Positions 20,184-34,197 of a DNA stretch of 64,000 bases are shown here, one piece after another; within the stretch, counting starts at the first letter, position 1, and the number at the start of each line of letters is the position of its first letter. A program made the position numbers and the translations under genes. Origin of the DNA: Salminus brasiliensis (lineage: Eukaryota; Chordata; Actinopteri; Characiformes; Bryconidae); the NCBI RefSeq assembly GCF_030463535.1, contig NC_132894.1, positions 30,513,125 through 30,577,124 of the forward strand. The letters are read 5' to 3'. A model generated the notes under the pieces. That model ran no database searches and had not been told where the DNA came from. It worked only from the letters and a program-made list of their open reading frames with translations.

Positions 20184-20240
20184 GGAGCTGAGGAGCTAGG
20201 CAGCTAGCTAGCTAAAGTTGGCGTTTAGAAACTGCGAAAA
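19780..20240 (+). promoter_or_regulatory. CpG-rich candidate promoter and 5' leader of znf319
   Basis: GC and CpG rise sharply about 700-1100 bp before the znf319 coding exon, including CGGCGGCGGCGGCGG at about 19919 and a (CTG)11 tract at 20150-20182. A likely 3' splice site (TCTCCTGGCAG) ends at 20710, so a non-coding first exon upstream is probable. The donor cannot be fixed by eye; AAG|GTACCG near 19863 is one candidate. A (TG)n tract at about 20566-20594 lies in the putative intron. Confidence 0.45.
20150..20182 (+). repeat. (CTG)11 in the znf319 leader region
   Basis: Eleven uninterrupted CTG units. In one forward frame, starting at an ATG at 20017, this reads as a polyalanine run. Confidence 0.9.
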
Positions 20241-20555
20241 AAAATAAGGAAATGTGGAGTTTAAGCCTTACTTTACCGGCTAATTCAATCATATCCTGCA
20301 CTGGTAGCTGCATAGACACTGTTTTTTGTTATTTTGGCTAAGAGCTGAGGGCTGGGCTTGGAGCAGAAAACCAAAAATGTTGATTTCACCCTTTTTCTGG
20401 AGGCTACGGTGGCTAGCAGGCTATTAAACACAGCGGGTTAACCCTGTATCTCCAATACGTGAACTAATATCCCGTTATTTTTGAACCTTACTGACATTTA
20501 TGAGACGTTTTTGATTTGTTTATGTTTTGTGGAAGCTGAAGACTGAACCACTTGG

Positions 20556-20605
<50 letters not shown>

Positions 20606-20902
20606 TATAGATCAATATATTTGCAACACATGATAAAGACAAAGGCTGTACAACCAAAGCCCCCAGGAACCATGTTTAACTTGTAACTTGTGCTGTGTCT
20701 CTCCTGGCAGGCGCCCTACGGCTTTACGCATGGTGTGAACGACTGTGGGACGATATTACATTTCATATAATGTAACAGGAGAGATCATCCGTCCAAAAAC
20801 AACGCCACGCCCACAGTACTTTTCCTGTGAACTTTCCACAGCATCTGCCCACATCGGTCCCATTGTGCACCCCCCGTGAATCCATACATGTACAGCGGAA
20901 GG

Positions 20903-22660
20903 ATGACCGAGGCATGGCAGCAGCAGCATGCAGTGGCCCCCCCTCCTGTTGCGCATCCCCTTCTCCAAGGGGCTGAAAACCCCCTGGGCAGTGCCGTGTA
21001 CGGCATCGTCCTGCCCGCCGACCCGGCTTTGCAGCAGTCCCAGCACAGCCAGCATGCCCAGCAGCACCCCGTTCCGGCCCAGCAGCCCTCGCTGCAAGTT
21101 GGGAGCGAAGGTGGGCACAAGTGCGGCGCCTGCGGCCACGACATCTCCCACCTCGCAAACCCGCACGAGCATCAGTGCATGGTGAGCCAGGACCGCTCGT
21201 TTCAGTGCACTCAGTGCATGAAGATATTCAATCAGGCCACCGACTTGCTAGAGCATCAGTGTGTGCAGGTGGAGCAGAAGCCGTTTGTGTGCGGCGTGTG
21301 CAAAATGGGATTCTCTCTTCTCACCTCGCTAGCGCAACATCACAACGAGCATACGAACGGCAACAACCCCATGAAGTGCTCCATTTGCGAGAAGACCTAC
21401 AGGCCTGGCTCGTCCTCCTCTAACCCCCAGCAGGCATCCACGGGAGAGTCCTCCAGTAGCGGAGCGGCCATGGGCTCCTCTTCCTCTACTGCCTTCCAGG
21501 GCTCCGACAGGCCCTACAAGTGCTCGGTGTGCTCCAAGGCTTTCCGCCACCTGTCCGAACTGTCCCGCCACGAGCGGGTGCACACGGGAGAGAAGCCCTA
21601 CAAGTGCAACACCTGCGAGAAGAGCTTTAGCCAGGCGTCCCACCTAGCACACCACCAGCGTACCCACAGTGCAGACCGCCCTTACAAGTGCGCCGTCTGC
21701 GAGAAGACCTTCAAGCACCGGCAGCACCTCGTGCGCCACATGTACGCCCACTCTGGCGAGCACCTGTTCAAGTGCAACCTGTGTGAGCTCCACTTCAAGG
21801 AGTCGTCCGAACTGCTGCACCACCAGTGCCAGCCGGCGGGCGAGCGGCCGTTCCGCTGCGCCACCTGCGGCAAGAGCTTTAAGCGTCCGTCGGACCTCCG
21901 GCAGCACGAGCGCACCCACTCCGAGGACAGGCCCTTCCAGTGCGAGGAGTGCCAGATGAGTTTCAAGCAGCAGTACGCGTTAGTACGCCACCGCCGCACG
22001 CACAAGAACCCTGCCGACCGGCCCTTCAAGTGCAACCAGTGCGACAAGGGCTTCCTCCAGCCGTCTCATCTTCTGTACCACCAGCACGTCCACGGCATCG
22101 AGAGCCTGTTCAAATGCGCCGCCTGCCAGAAGGGGTTCCGACAGTCCGGGGAGCTGCTCAGGCACAAGTGCGGAGAGTCCAGCTCCAGCTCCAACGCCGT
22201 CGAGAAGCCCTACAAGTGCGACGTGTGCGGGAAGGGCTACAAGAAGTCGTCGACACTCCAGAGGCACCAGAACTCCCACTGCACAGAGAAGCCGCTGAAA
22301 TGCTCCCTATGCGGCCGGCGCTTCCAGTCCTCATCTGATTTCGTTCAGCACCGTTGCGACCCGGCCCGCGAGAAACCCATGAAGTGCTCGGACTGCGAGA
22401 GGCGCTTCAAGTATTCCTCCGAGCTCCAGAGACACCGCCGCGTTCACACGGGGGAGAAGCCTTTTAAGTGCCCTACCTGTGACAAGGGGTTCAAGCAGCG
22501 GGAGCACCTTGCCAAACACGGCATAGTCCATTCGCGCGAGGCCCAGTTTAAGTGTGTCTGGTGCGGCGAGTGCTTTGGGGAGCTGGGGGCTCTGCAAGAG
22601 CACACGGTTCAACACACTGCAGAAGGAGGGGGCTATCCAGTAGCCCCGTGCATACAGTAG
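20903..22660 (+). CDS. znf319: Zinc finger protein 319
   Basis: A single coding exon of 585 residues (human ZNF319 has about 582). I chose ATG 20903 because MTEAWQQQH aligns with the human start MSESWQQ and it has A at -3. ATG 20888 in the same frame would add five residues, and the longer open frame at 20876 starts with GTG. After a Gln/Pro-rich N-terminus (about residues 1-75) come 17 CxxC-type zinc-finger units, including YKCSVCSKAFRHLSELSRH, FKCNQCDKGFLQPSHLLYH and FKCVWCGECFGELGALQEH. Several end in His-x-Cys instead of His-His. The tail GGGYPVAPCIQ resembles the human end. The family is presumed nuclear and DNA-binding; its targets are not known to me. The neighbour csnk2a2 is close to it on human 16q21 too. 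Confidence 0.96.
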   Translation: MTEAWQQQHAVAPPPVAHPLLQGAENPLGSAVYGIVLPADPALQQSQHSQHAQQHPVPAQQPSLQVGSEGGHKCGACGHDISHLANPHEHQCMVSQDRSFQCTQCMKIFNQATDLLEHQCVQVEQKPFVCGVCKMGFSLLTSLAQHHNEHTNGNNPMKCSICEKTYRPGSSSSNPQQASTGESSSSGAAMGSSSSTAFQGSDRPYKCSVCSKAFRHLSELSRHERVHTGEKPYKCNTCEKSFSQASHLAHHQRTHSADRPYKCAVCEKTFKHRQHLVRHMYAHSGEHLFKCNLCELHFKESSELLHHQCQPAGERPFRCATCGKSFKRPSDLRQHERTHSEDRPFQCEECQMSFKQQYALVRHRRTHKNPADRPFKCNQCDKGFLQPSHLLYHQHVHGIESLFKCAACQKGFRQSGELLRHKCGESSSSSNAVEKPYKCDVCGKGYKKSSTLQRHQNSHCTEKPLKCSLCGRRFQSSSDFVQHRCDPAREKPMKCSDCERRFKYSSELQRHRRVHTGEKPFKCPTCDKGFKQREHLAKHGIVHSREAQFKCVWCGECFGELGALQEHTVQHTAEGGGYPVAPCIQ

Positions 22661-25145
22661 TACCTCAAAACCCTGTGTACAACCAGCTTCTCGGCCTGTT
22701 AAGGAAGCCACGAATACATAGTGCTTACTTTAGAAATATGACACTCTTGCTAGTATGCTAGTTTTGCTATGACTTATCGTGTTTCATTTGACACAAGTGC
22801 AAAACACAAGACCTGTGATGGATTTTTTTTTTTTTTCCTTTCCAAGCTATTTCACAGTACAACCAGTATTCCCTCTTCCAGCCAGGCCTTAAAAAGCTTA
22901 AACTGGATAGGAAAAGAACCACAAAAGCTGCAGCACATGAATGTTCAAGTCATCTTAATGGTTTGAACAACGGTGTTTTTCTACGTTTGTGACGTATACT
23001 AAGTGGTAAAGAACCTCGCCTCTCCTCGCGTCGTGATCATTGCACACTTAGGTGTAATACGGTAAAATAAAATAAAAAAAACAAAAAAACAAAACAAAAA
23101 AGGCAAAAAGTGTTAAGTAGAAGGTGATTCTAGGTCATGCATTCAGAAAGACTGATTCCTCTTCAGTGTTTGAAATCCAAATATGTCCAGAAATCCGAGA
23201 GGAGGACTTATTTGTGCTGTTGTGACGAGTTCAGTTCTCACGAGTTCAAGATCGCTGATCTTAATTCCATCAATCTATCAGGCTTTAAAACGTTGTGGCC
23301 AGACTTGGCCCACCTCCAAGCCTGACAAAAAAAAAAAGTACATGATTTAAAAAAACAAACAAAAAAAAAAAAAACACAAAAAATTGGATTTCACTGGCTG
23401 GAATAAATGACTGGGGCCTGTTATGGACAAACTGGTTGCCTTTTGACCCTGTGCAGTGTATGTACAACCTCATGCTTCTTACCAGCCATAGTACTTGTAT
23501 ATAGGGCCGGTCTGCTCGGTATAGTGACTATGTATTTGTAACGTATAACTCCCAACGCCTAACCCATGATGTAACGGGGTGTGTGCATGCATGAATAACC
23601 TAATATTTGTATGTTTAATACTTTATGTTGTAAGCTGTCACTGGTGCATATTTGTATGTTCTCTAATAGGTGACGTAGAGTCGTTTGCAGACGTTCGGAC
23701 ACCCTTGTTCAAATTGCGTGTTTCTCTTAGTGAAAATAAGTGAACTACTTCTCTAGGAAACCTCTTTCTGGCATTTTTCTGCCTGTGTTATATAAAACAT
23801 AAAATGGGCCAGACATTCTGTTCAAGACACATTTTAACAGAGCAGGTTACGCCAACAAACAAACAAACAAACACAAAGTCAGTAAAATGCCAGAGGTGTG
23901 ATCTCTGTAGAGGCTGTATACTGACATAATTTGCCCAGGGGTGCCCGAATTCGATACGCAACTACGTACAAGCAGTTAGCTCCTCTGGAAGTATTGGAAT
24001 TGTATGTGATCAGCATAAGTGGTGAATTCATCCCTGTAGTTATCATGGGAGTTGAAACAATTACCAGGAACACTAATGCACTGGTATGCATACAGTTTAC
24101 AGGTGCACAGTGACTTACATTTGTTTTGAAGCTGCCCAGTAACGACATGTCCGTCACAACCGTTAAGTAGTCTCCTTGGAAGAAAAGAAATCCAGGTGTT
24201 GTTACTGCTCATCAACGCTCTAATACCTGCAATACTCTTCAGAAATGGATGTTTTGTAATGCTATGACTTGAGTACAGTGGTAGAATTTAGTGTCTGTGT
24301 ATCTGCACCATACTGTAAACTGTGTGTTAGTGGTCATTCCTGTCCGAGGGGGCAGGTATTACTCCGTTACAGTGGCTCTAGTATGATAATTTCCCTTTTT
24401 GTTTTTAATAAGAAACACTGTTCATTTTCTTTGCCATGTATATCTTCTTATTTACTAGTTTTGCGTCCTCCTTTCAAATGAGGTGATGAATCGAATCACC
24501 AAGCGGTTGGTGGAAAACATTCCATATAAATTGTACACGCGTCCCATCTTTGACAACGGTCAACAGATTTTCGGCTGTGCATTTTGGCTGTATTAAGTAA
24601 TACAACAGAGTGGTTCGGTTGGCGAAAAGAAATCCCTCAATTTAGACAAAATTGCACCTTAATACGGCAGTCAGCGTTTGTACTGACCGTGATCATTTGG
24701 ACTTATTACAAACACCAGACGGAGACAAACAGCCTGTAGAGACGTAATACTACTAATAATTATAGAATTATAATCAGTGGACATAATTTTGTATGAGATG
24801 TGATATTTGTTGACTCCCACAAGACAAAATATTATATTTTCGCAATGCAGAGAAAACCCTGTATCATTAAACTTTTTCAGTGTCCATTGCTAGTTTTAAT
24901 AACTTGAATGTAATGGATAACCAAAGGGGACACGGCCTCTGACCCTAACCCTCACTAAAACAAGCCCTCCCTCATTCTTTCTCCTGCTCACCCTCTCCCT
25001 TGAGACGTAAGTGTTTTGAAGAATGGTAAAGGGACTGAAGTATGTATATATCCCTATGTCAATAATTTGTCATATCCATGCACAAAAAAGCTTCACTCGA
25101 GTGTATCATGACCTTAGGCTACATGGCATTAACCAATAAATGTTT
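22661..25145 (+). other. znf319: Probable znf319 3' UTR
   Basis: It runs from the TAG to an AATAAA at 25135-25140 followed by a T/G-rich stretch (TTGTCCTTTTGTGG). It holds T and A runs (22820-22840, 23060-23100, 23325-23375), a (CAAA)n at about 23852-23873 and no competing gene. The short ORFs are noise. Confidence 0.45.
25135..25140 (+). terminator. Candidate polyadenylation signal of znf319
   Basis: A canonical AATAAA with a GT/T-rich downstream element, about 2.5 kb after the stop codon. Confidence 0.45.
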
Positions 25146-25540
25146 GTAAAGACAGACTATGAATGAATGGACTTGTCCTTTTGTGGTAGGCTGATCGTAA
25201 GTGATGAATATTAAGAATTGAATGGAATACATTTTACTATGTATCGTTGTTGGACTTCAGTAGCAGCGTCTTTAGAGACGGACGTGAAAAGCTATTTACA
25301 CAAAACTTTTACTTTAGCAACCTAGACAGACTGAATCAAAAGCTTTTCCTAATTTATTTTACAAATATGAGCTCATTTTTATGGTAGTGTGGTAGTTCAG
25401 TATTCATAAGGGCATAAGGGAAAACAAAGCAATTGTTAAAATACAATAAAACTTCCACCCAATAAAATGTACGGAGCGTCTAATGTAACAAGGTAGCAAA
25501 ATTATATTTATGACTTAAACTGTTCCCTTAGTTTATTAAA

Positions 25541-25922
25541 CAATTCCTTAAATTAAATACACTGTTAACTATAATGTTTAAGGAATTATTTATTTAATTT
25601 AGTTTAATTAAAACATTTTTTGGTTTCTAAATATTTTCTCATCTTTACTATTTAGGGACTCTTCCTTTCCAATTCCTTACATTAAATACACTGTTAACTA
25701 TAATGTTTAAGGAATAATTTATTTAATTTAGTTTAATTTAAACATTTTTTTTTGTTTCTAAATATTTTTTCATCTTTACTATTTAGGGACTCTTCCTTTC
25801 CAATTCCTTACATTAAATACACTGTTAACTATAATGGTTAAGGAATAATTTATTTAATTTAGTTAAATTTAAACAATTTTTTTTTGTTTCTAAATATTTT
25901 TACCTTCACTATTTAGGGACTC
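25541..25922. repeat. Three tandem copies of a ~130-bp unit
   Basis: Unit starts are at 25541, 25670 and 25801 (spacing 129 and 131 bp). Each starts CAATTCCTTA and ends TTTAGGGACTCTT. Each unit contains the inverted pair CCTTA...TAAGGAAT. It is AT-rich, non-coding and lies between znf319 and csnk2a2. Confidence 0.85.
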
Positions 25923-26559
25923 TTAAAAATGAATTGGAAAAATCCCCGAACCCTTATTGTCCTGAACTGAAAACATGCTTCTGTACAATTTTTAATGATA
26001 ACACTTCCATTAAAATAATTTTTCAGATTCATACAGATTTTCTTCTTATTAAGAAATGCTGAATTAAAAGCTAAGACGCTCTGTCTGGAATCGGCCATGC
26101 TTTTCCTTTGGAAATCTACCGCTCTGGAAATGCATCGAGCGCTTCCGCTGCCCAGAGCGTCCAGCAGCGGAGCCTTCGCTGGTGCAGCTGAAGCAGAGGA
26201 GGCTAAGTTGCTTCACGGTAGCTCAGGGGAGCCCTACACCCCTTGGGTGGATTTGTGGGGTCGTTCCCCGGTGGTTTTGACCCTGTTTTCCTGATTGGAG
26301 ACAAGTAATGTCTGCTTTGAATTAATAGTGGCTATCGGGAGCCGAGAAAGTGGACGCCCTCTCCCAAAAATAGCACCTCGGAATCGGCGCTGGGAGACGA
26401 TAGACGGAGCGAGTAAAACAGCAGGCTGCTGGACGTGGGGTTAAAGAGGTGCTGTGAGGTGCTGTGAGCACAGTCTCGGGTTTATATGTAGATAGCAACC
26501 GTAGCTTAACGTAGGATACATCGAAAAACCAGACCAACCTGCTTGGCTTGCAGATGTCC

Positions 26560-27146
26560 CTTTTGCGTGTGTACTACGCCATTACGGAGAGCGCGAGCTA
26601 GCCAGTGAGCACACGAGCCCCCTGAATCCCTTCACCGTCTTACGGTAAGCTAGCTAGCTAACTAACTCACTCACTCGCTGGGTATTAAGCTGAGCAGCTC
26701 GCTTCACAGATGTTGCGTTTGTCCATATTCACGGCAGTCCGCTAGCCTTTACCGCTCAGCCAGCATCTGTTTATCGCCCCTCTGCGCAGCCCAGGTTGGT
26801 GCGCACGCCATGCGTATGTCGCCTTGCTGTGCAATCCCAGCGTCACTGGCTAAACGGTAAAACACTGGCGTTGTGGCAGCGGGCGAACAGGTTGCTTATA
26901 GTCAATTTCGTGCGCTGCTTCACCGTAGCGAGCATTAACGAGAGGTCATGGTCCCCGCTGCACTGCAGCCGGTATTCACTGCTGAGATCTGAACCAGCCA
27001 GCTGCTGCTGCTGCTGCTGCTGCTGCTGCTACTACTACTATAGCTGCTTCTGCAAAACACCCGAGAAGAACCGCTCAGCTTTGCAGATCTGCGTTAGGAG
27101 TGCTGTGGTCGGTGGGGGGAAGGCAGCTCTATCGCCCATGCCCGCC
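26560..27146 (+). promoter_or_regulatory. Candidate promoter and 5' leader of csnk2a2
   Basis: CpG content increases before the csnk2a2 start. A (GCT)10 tract at 27001-27030 continues into (ACT)n. No TATA box is visible, as is common for CK2 genes. The frame open from 26796 into the CDS has no ATG before 27138. Confidence 0.4.
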
Positions 27147-29938
<2,792 letters not shown>

Positions 29939-30700
29939 TGAGCTAAAAGCAGGTAATAAGGTTTTAATTAAAAGTGCATTACTGCCTGCTGAAGAACTGT
30001 GATCTTGTAGTTTGTTTGTTTTTTAATGCCCCCTGTCGTTCTCCTCCCCCAGGAAAACCTTTTTACCTCAGTGTTTGGCAGAGACCCTGCGTTTCAGGTG
30101 TAAAGCTTCACTTTACTGGAGCAAGAAGTCATTAAGAAACACAAGACATGTACAGAACGGACACACAATGGGCTGGCCGATCCCCTCTCCTTCATTCACT
30201 TTGTATTAGTGCTGCTTGCCACCAGTTACCCAGGTACCAGGAACTCTGGTATTCTGTATGTCCCCCTCCTGTCCTCTTTTAAGTTGAACATCTCTCTTTA
30301 AAAAAGGAAAAAGAAAAAAAAAAAGAAAAGAAAAAAACCCTGAAATATAAGTTATATGATATATTGTGGTTGGGAAAGAATGCCTGCTCTTTCCCTGTGA
30401 CTCTCAGGCTCTATATGACTGATCTGACTGATGTGGGCTCAGGATCCAGGTTGCATTATGTGGAAGATTGTGTTGGTCAGTGACTTGCCCTGCTGTAATG
30501 AGCGCAGATTCTAAATTATAGTATTATTGGGTATGGAGGCTTTTCTGCAATCTATTGAAAGTATGATATATTAAACAAGAGATGATAATTTTTAACCAGT
30601 TTGGTATGTGAGTGTGTGTTTTTAAACATGTTGAGTCACTCATGTTATGGATGTTTTAAATAATATGAATAAAACATCTGAGGGTGAATCGAAGTTAGAA
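29939..30700 (+). other. csnk2a2: Probable csnk2a2 3' UTR
   Basis: The UTR runs from the TGA to an AATAAA at 30668-30673. A possible UTR intron ends at the AG before 30053. It holds an A-rich stretch at 30301-30340 and no other feature. Confidence 0.4.
30668..30673 (+). terminator. Candidate polyadenylation signal of csnk2a2
   Basis: A canonical AATAAA 730 bp after the stop codon; the downstream GT element is weak. Confidence 0.4.
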
Positions 30701-30805
30701 GATCGAAAACTTTGGTGCCATTTCATCAGCTGAAACTGGACTCCACTACCAGTGTGATTCTTTAGGAAATTATTCAACCCCTCAAAATGGTGCACGTGCG
30801 TGTAC

Positions 30806-31335
30806 ACTGATCAGCCATAACATTAAAGCCCCCTCTTTGTTTGTACACCCATTGTCCATTTCCTCCATTCCACTGACCATATAGGAGCACTGTGTACTTC
30901 TCTAATTACAGCCTGTAGTTCATCTGTTTCTCCACATACCTTGTTAGCCTCCTTTCACCCTGTTCCTCAATGGTCAGGACCCCACAAGACCACCACCCCA
31001 GAGCAGGTAGCGTTGGGGTGGTGGGTCATTCTCAGCACTGTAGTGACCTTGACATGGTGGTGGTGAATGTGTTAGCGTGTGTTGGGCTGGTGGTTTGAGT
31101 AGTGGATCAGACACAGCAGTGCTGCTGGAGTGTTTAAACACTGTGTCCACTTTATTAGACAGTTCTACCTAGTTGGTCTACCTTGTAGCCTTAAGACAGA
31201 AGCTCTGACATGTTGCTGCTGGTCATCCTTTAGTCCTGAGGGCTGGATGTTTCTGGTTGGTGGACTGTTTTGAGTCCAGCAGTGACGCTGAGGTGTGTCC
31301 AATCCACTCATACCAGCACAACACACGCAGATAAT
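30806..31335. mobile_element. Dispersed DNA-transposon-like repeat
   Basis: It starts CACTGATCAGCCATAACATT, like the element at 10566, but has a different body (CTGGTGGTTTGAGTAGTGG; AGACACAGCAGTGCTGCTGG). This combination is very common in fish genomes. It is non-coding. After it, 31340-32600 shows a small CpG-rich patch (31740-31800, GGCGGCGGCGG) and no gene. Confidence 0.5.
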
Positions 31336-32599
31336 TTCCTTATAATTACCGGCCTCTGGTACACTAACTCTACAGCAATGAATGAATGCATTTTTACACT
31401 GGATTTAATTTCCAGCAGGTATGTCTATAAAAAATACTGCAAACACTCGGAAATCAGCTTCAGCCAACAACACACCCTATAATAACTGGAGATTTCTGTT
31501 TATTTGAGGAACATGAAATGTGCAATATTCGTGCAGACTACTAGAGAGTTGGATATGTGATTTCAAGCATTTTACAAATAGCCACTACAGATGAGTCCTG
31601 AACCCATCTAAGGCACATCCACATCAACTCCCCGTATCTCTTCCTGAGTCCATCACACTCCCACGTGAAGCGCACGACACTGAGGGAGCTGCAGGCGACT
31701 GGCCGGTTTTGGCTGTTCTGTACAGGCATAGAGAGCAGAGGTTGCAGTGGTAACTGGCCTACACGGGGCGGCGGCGGCGGTCACGTCACATTAGCGCGGG
31801 TAATGAAGTCCACCAAGGGTGCTCCAAAAAGGAACAGTCTCGTCGTCTCTTAACTAGAACTAATGGCCTTTTTTTTACGCCCTGACAGGATATAAAATAG
31901 TGTCTCTTAATAAGGTCAGAAGTCAATTGCACTTGGTGTTTGTTCTTTCTTTCCGCTTAATGTCCGTTTAAACAATCATAGTTCACATGGCCATCTGGAC
32001 ACTTCCCTTGGGGCTTTTTGTCGAACATCCTTGGTGTCCTTTTCAAATACTAAGGCGAACAACGACGTACTCCGCTAATGGAGCTTCGTAAAGCTAAAAC
32101 CAAGAACATTCAGTTTTCATTATGAATACGAGAGGTAAATAAATAAGAATAAATACTTGCATAAATACTTGTAATGTACTTACAGTGGTTTAAAAAGCAC
32201 TAGCAGTGGTATTTACTAAAACAGCATCACAGGAACTACACTAAACGCAGTGCTCTTTTGGCGGTGAACACGAGGAAGAAGGAGGTGTTTATACAAATAC
32301 GGTGTGGCCAGAGATTCAGTGAATCGGCGCTTAAATACTTCTGGCTTGTCTAAAACACGTTAGAATACTGAATGTAAAGGGAAATATAAAAAGCGAAGCC
32401 TTGCCAAAGCTGTTAAGATACCTTTTGCTGAGATCTTCCGATTAGCCTCTAGTAATTAGGCTACTGTTACACTGTATATGATATTTTAGTTTATGCAAAT
32501 ATGGTTTGTATAAACCATATTTGAACTTTTTGAGAAATCGCTGATCATCTCTCGAATTGTAAACATACTCATACTGGCACTTAAAAAGCTTTAACGAAG

Positions 32600-33105
32600 A
32601 CTGTTAACACTTAAGTGATATTAACATGATAAAATTACTGTAATAACCGTCCACTTGACATGATCAGCCAGTGTGTTGATATGGTAGTGGCATGGTGCTA
32701 TTCGTATCATTGCTGTCATGAAAAAACCTTGTATCTCCATTTCCGCCATGAAATGAATCTGACAGTCTTTGCATTGTGTTAGAATTTCTGGATGAATGGA
32801 CCAATAGAAATGCAACAAAATGACCTGAAATAAATACAGTTTTACATTGATTTGCATTTTAAGAAGCTTAAAAATGTTTGTCCTTTTCCTGTAATGCTGC
32901 CGTTTTGGAGATACGTGTTTTTTTCCAATGACAGCAACAATATGGTATACTTGACAGACTTGCTGACATAATCCAGGCATGGAAAAAACAGTTTTTTGCT
33001 TTCTTGCCTGAAACGGTCCAACTCGAAAGTGTTCATGAAAGCGGATATGATGGAACGGGTGTTCAAATCTGAGCAAATCCTCAGATCGATCAGCCACCTG
33101 AAGAT
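32600..33105 (-). other. matcap1 3' flank or UTR, partly repeat
   Basis: On the minus strand this follows the matcap1 stop. It contains the dispersed motif CATTTCTATTGGTCCATTCA (inverted, at about 32790-32815), also seen at 3490, 34200 and 60340, and an R-rich degenerate stretch. I see no convincing AATAAA, so the 3' end is not placed. Confidence 0.3.
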
Positions 33106-34126
33106 TCATGGGACTAGTTCTTGCAGCTCGGCGTCGTTCAGTTCGTTGACTATAACGATGTGGTCAAGTTGCTGCAGGTAGCGCTCTTGGTCTTGCATGA
33201 AGTGTGGGATCTTTGTCCTGCGGAGAACCGCAAGAGGACGGAGTCTCTCCACGTCTTCGTAGGACACCTACAGAGGAGGTTTTTGTAGTGTTAATGGTTT
33301 GCATATAAGGATAGACAATACGTCACATGATAATTCTAATGAATAATAACAATAGATCCACCTTTCCCAGTGAGGTCAACATCTTGAAATCGATGTTTCT
33401 CCTGTGACGTAAAATCCTAAGGATTCCATCAAGGTAAACCTGATCTTTACTGAAGCAGCCTAAAGGAAACCAGCACAAGATTAGGACACAACTAAGACCC
33501 CTGTTCACACGTCATGCGTCTTGAGTATCAGATTAGATGCAAATGCAAGCTCCCATAAGACTCCCAAAGACTCATTTAAACCACATACAAATCCCATCCC
33601 TCCAACCACTTCATGAGGTGGTCTGAGACGCATTTGAGCCACATGTTCTGGCAGTGTAAATGTAGCCGTCCCTCTCCAAGACCCCTCCCCATGCAGTACG
33701 ACACTGGCGTTCCCCCACCAGCAGCTGCCCAAGCTGTTAGTAAAAACTGCTAATTTCGAGGCAGCAACTATCTTACGCACAGCCCAGGAAGAGGCTGAAC
33801 AGGTAACTACCTGGTGGGCGTGTAATGGGCAGATTTGCATATTCTGTCACACAAAGCAATCGGATTTCAGTCTGACTAACCGGAGATGCATGTGGCTAAA
33901 ATCTTATCAGGATACAGTCCAGATACTACACGCATGAAGTGTGTTGCCAGTTGTAAATGGGGTCTGTTTTGCTGTCATGATTATCCATTAAAATATCACT
34001 GATGAAAAGGAACCCTAATGATTGGTTGCTAATTTACATAATGATGATTTGTAAATATTTTTATACTGGTCTCTCTTGTATCTCTATAATGGCAACTTAT
34101 AGAGAAAACAACCTTCACCTTCTTAG

Positions 34127-34197
<71 letters not shown>

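Noticed and set aside
20876-20902. Longer znf319 start at 20876
   Set aside because: The codon is GTG; the alignment to human ZNF319 and the better ATG context favour 20903.
20756-22711. Many antisense and shifted frames across znf319
   Set aside because: GC-rich zinc-finger coding DNA commonly leaves shadow frames open; the plus frame alone shows ordered CxxC/HxxxH units.
25541-25922. CRISPR-like array
   Set aside because: The repeated units are 130 bp and abut with no unique spacers, in an animal genome.
26796-27137. In-frame extension of csnk2a2 with a poly-Cys run
   Set aside because: No ATG occurs in this frame before 27138; the poly-Cys is the GCT repeat read in one frame. Human protein starts at MPGPAA.
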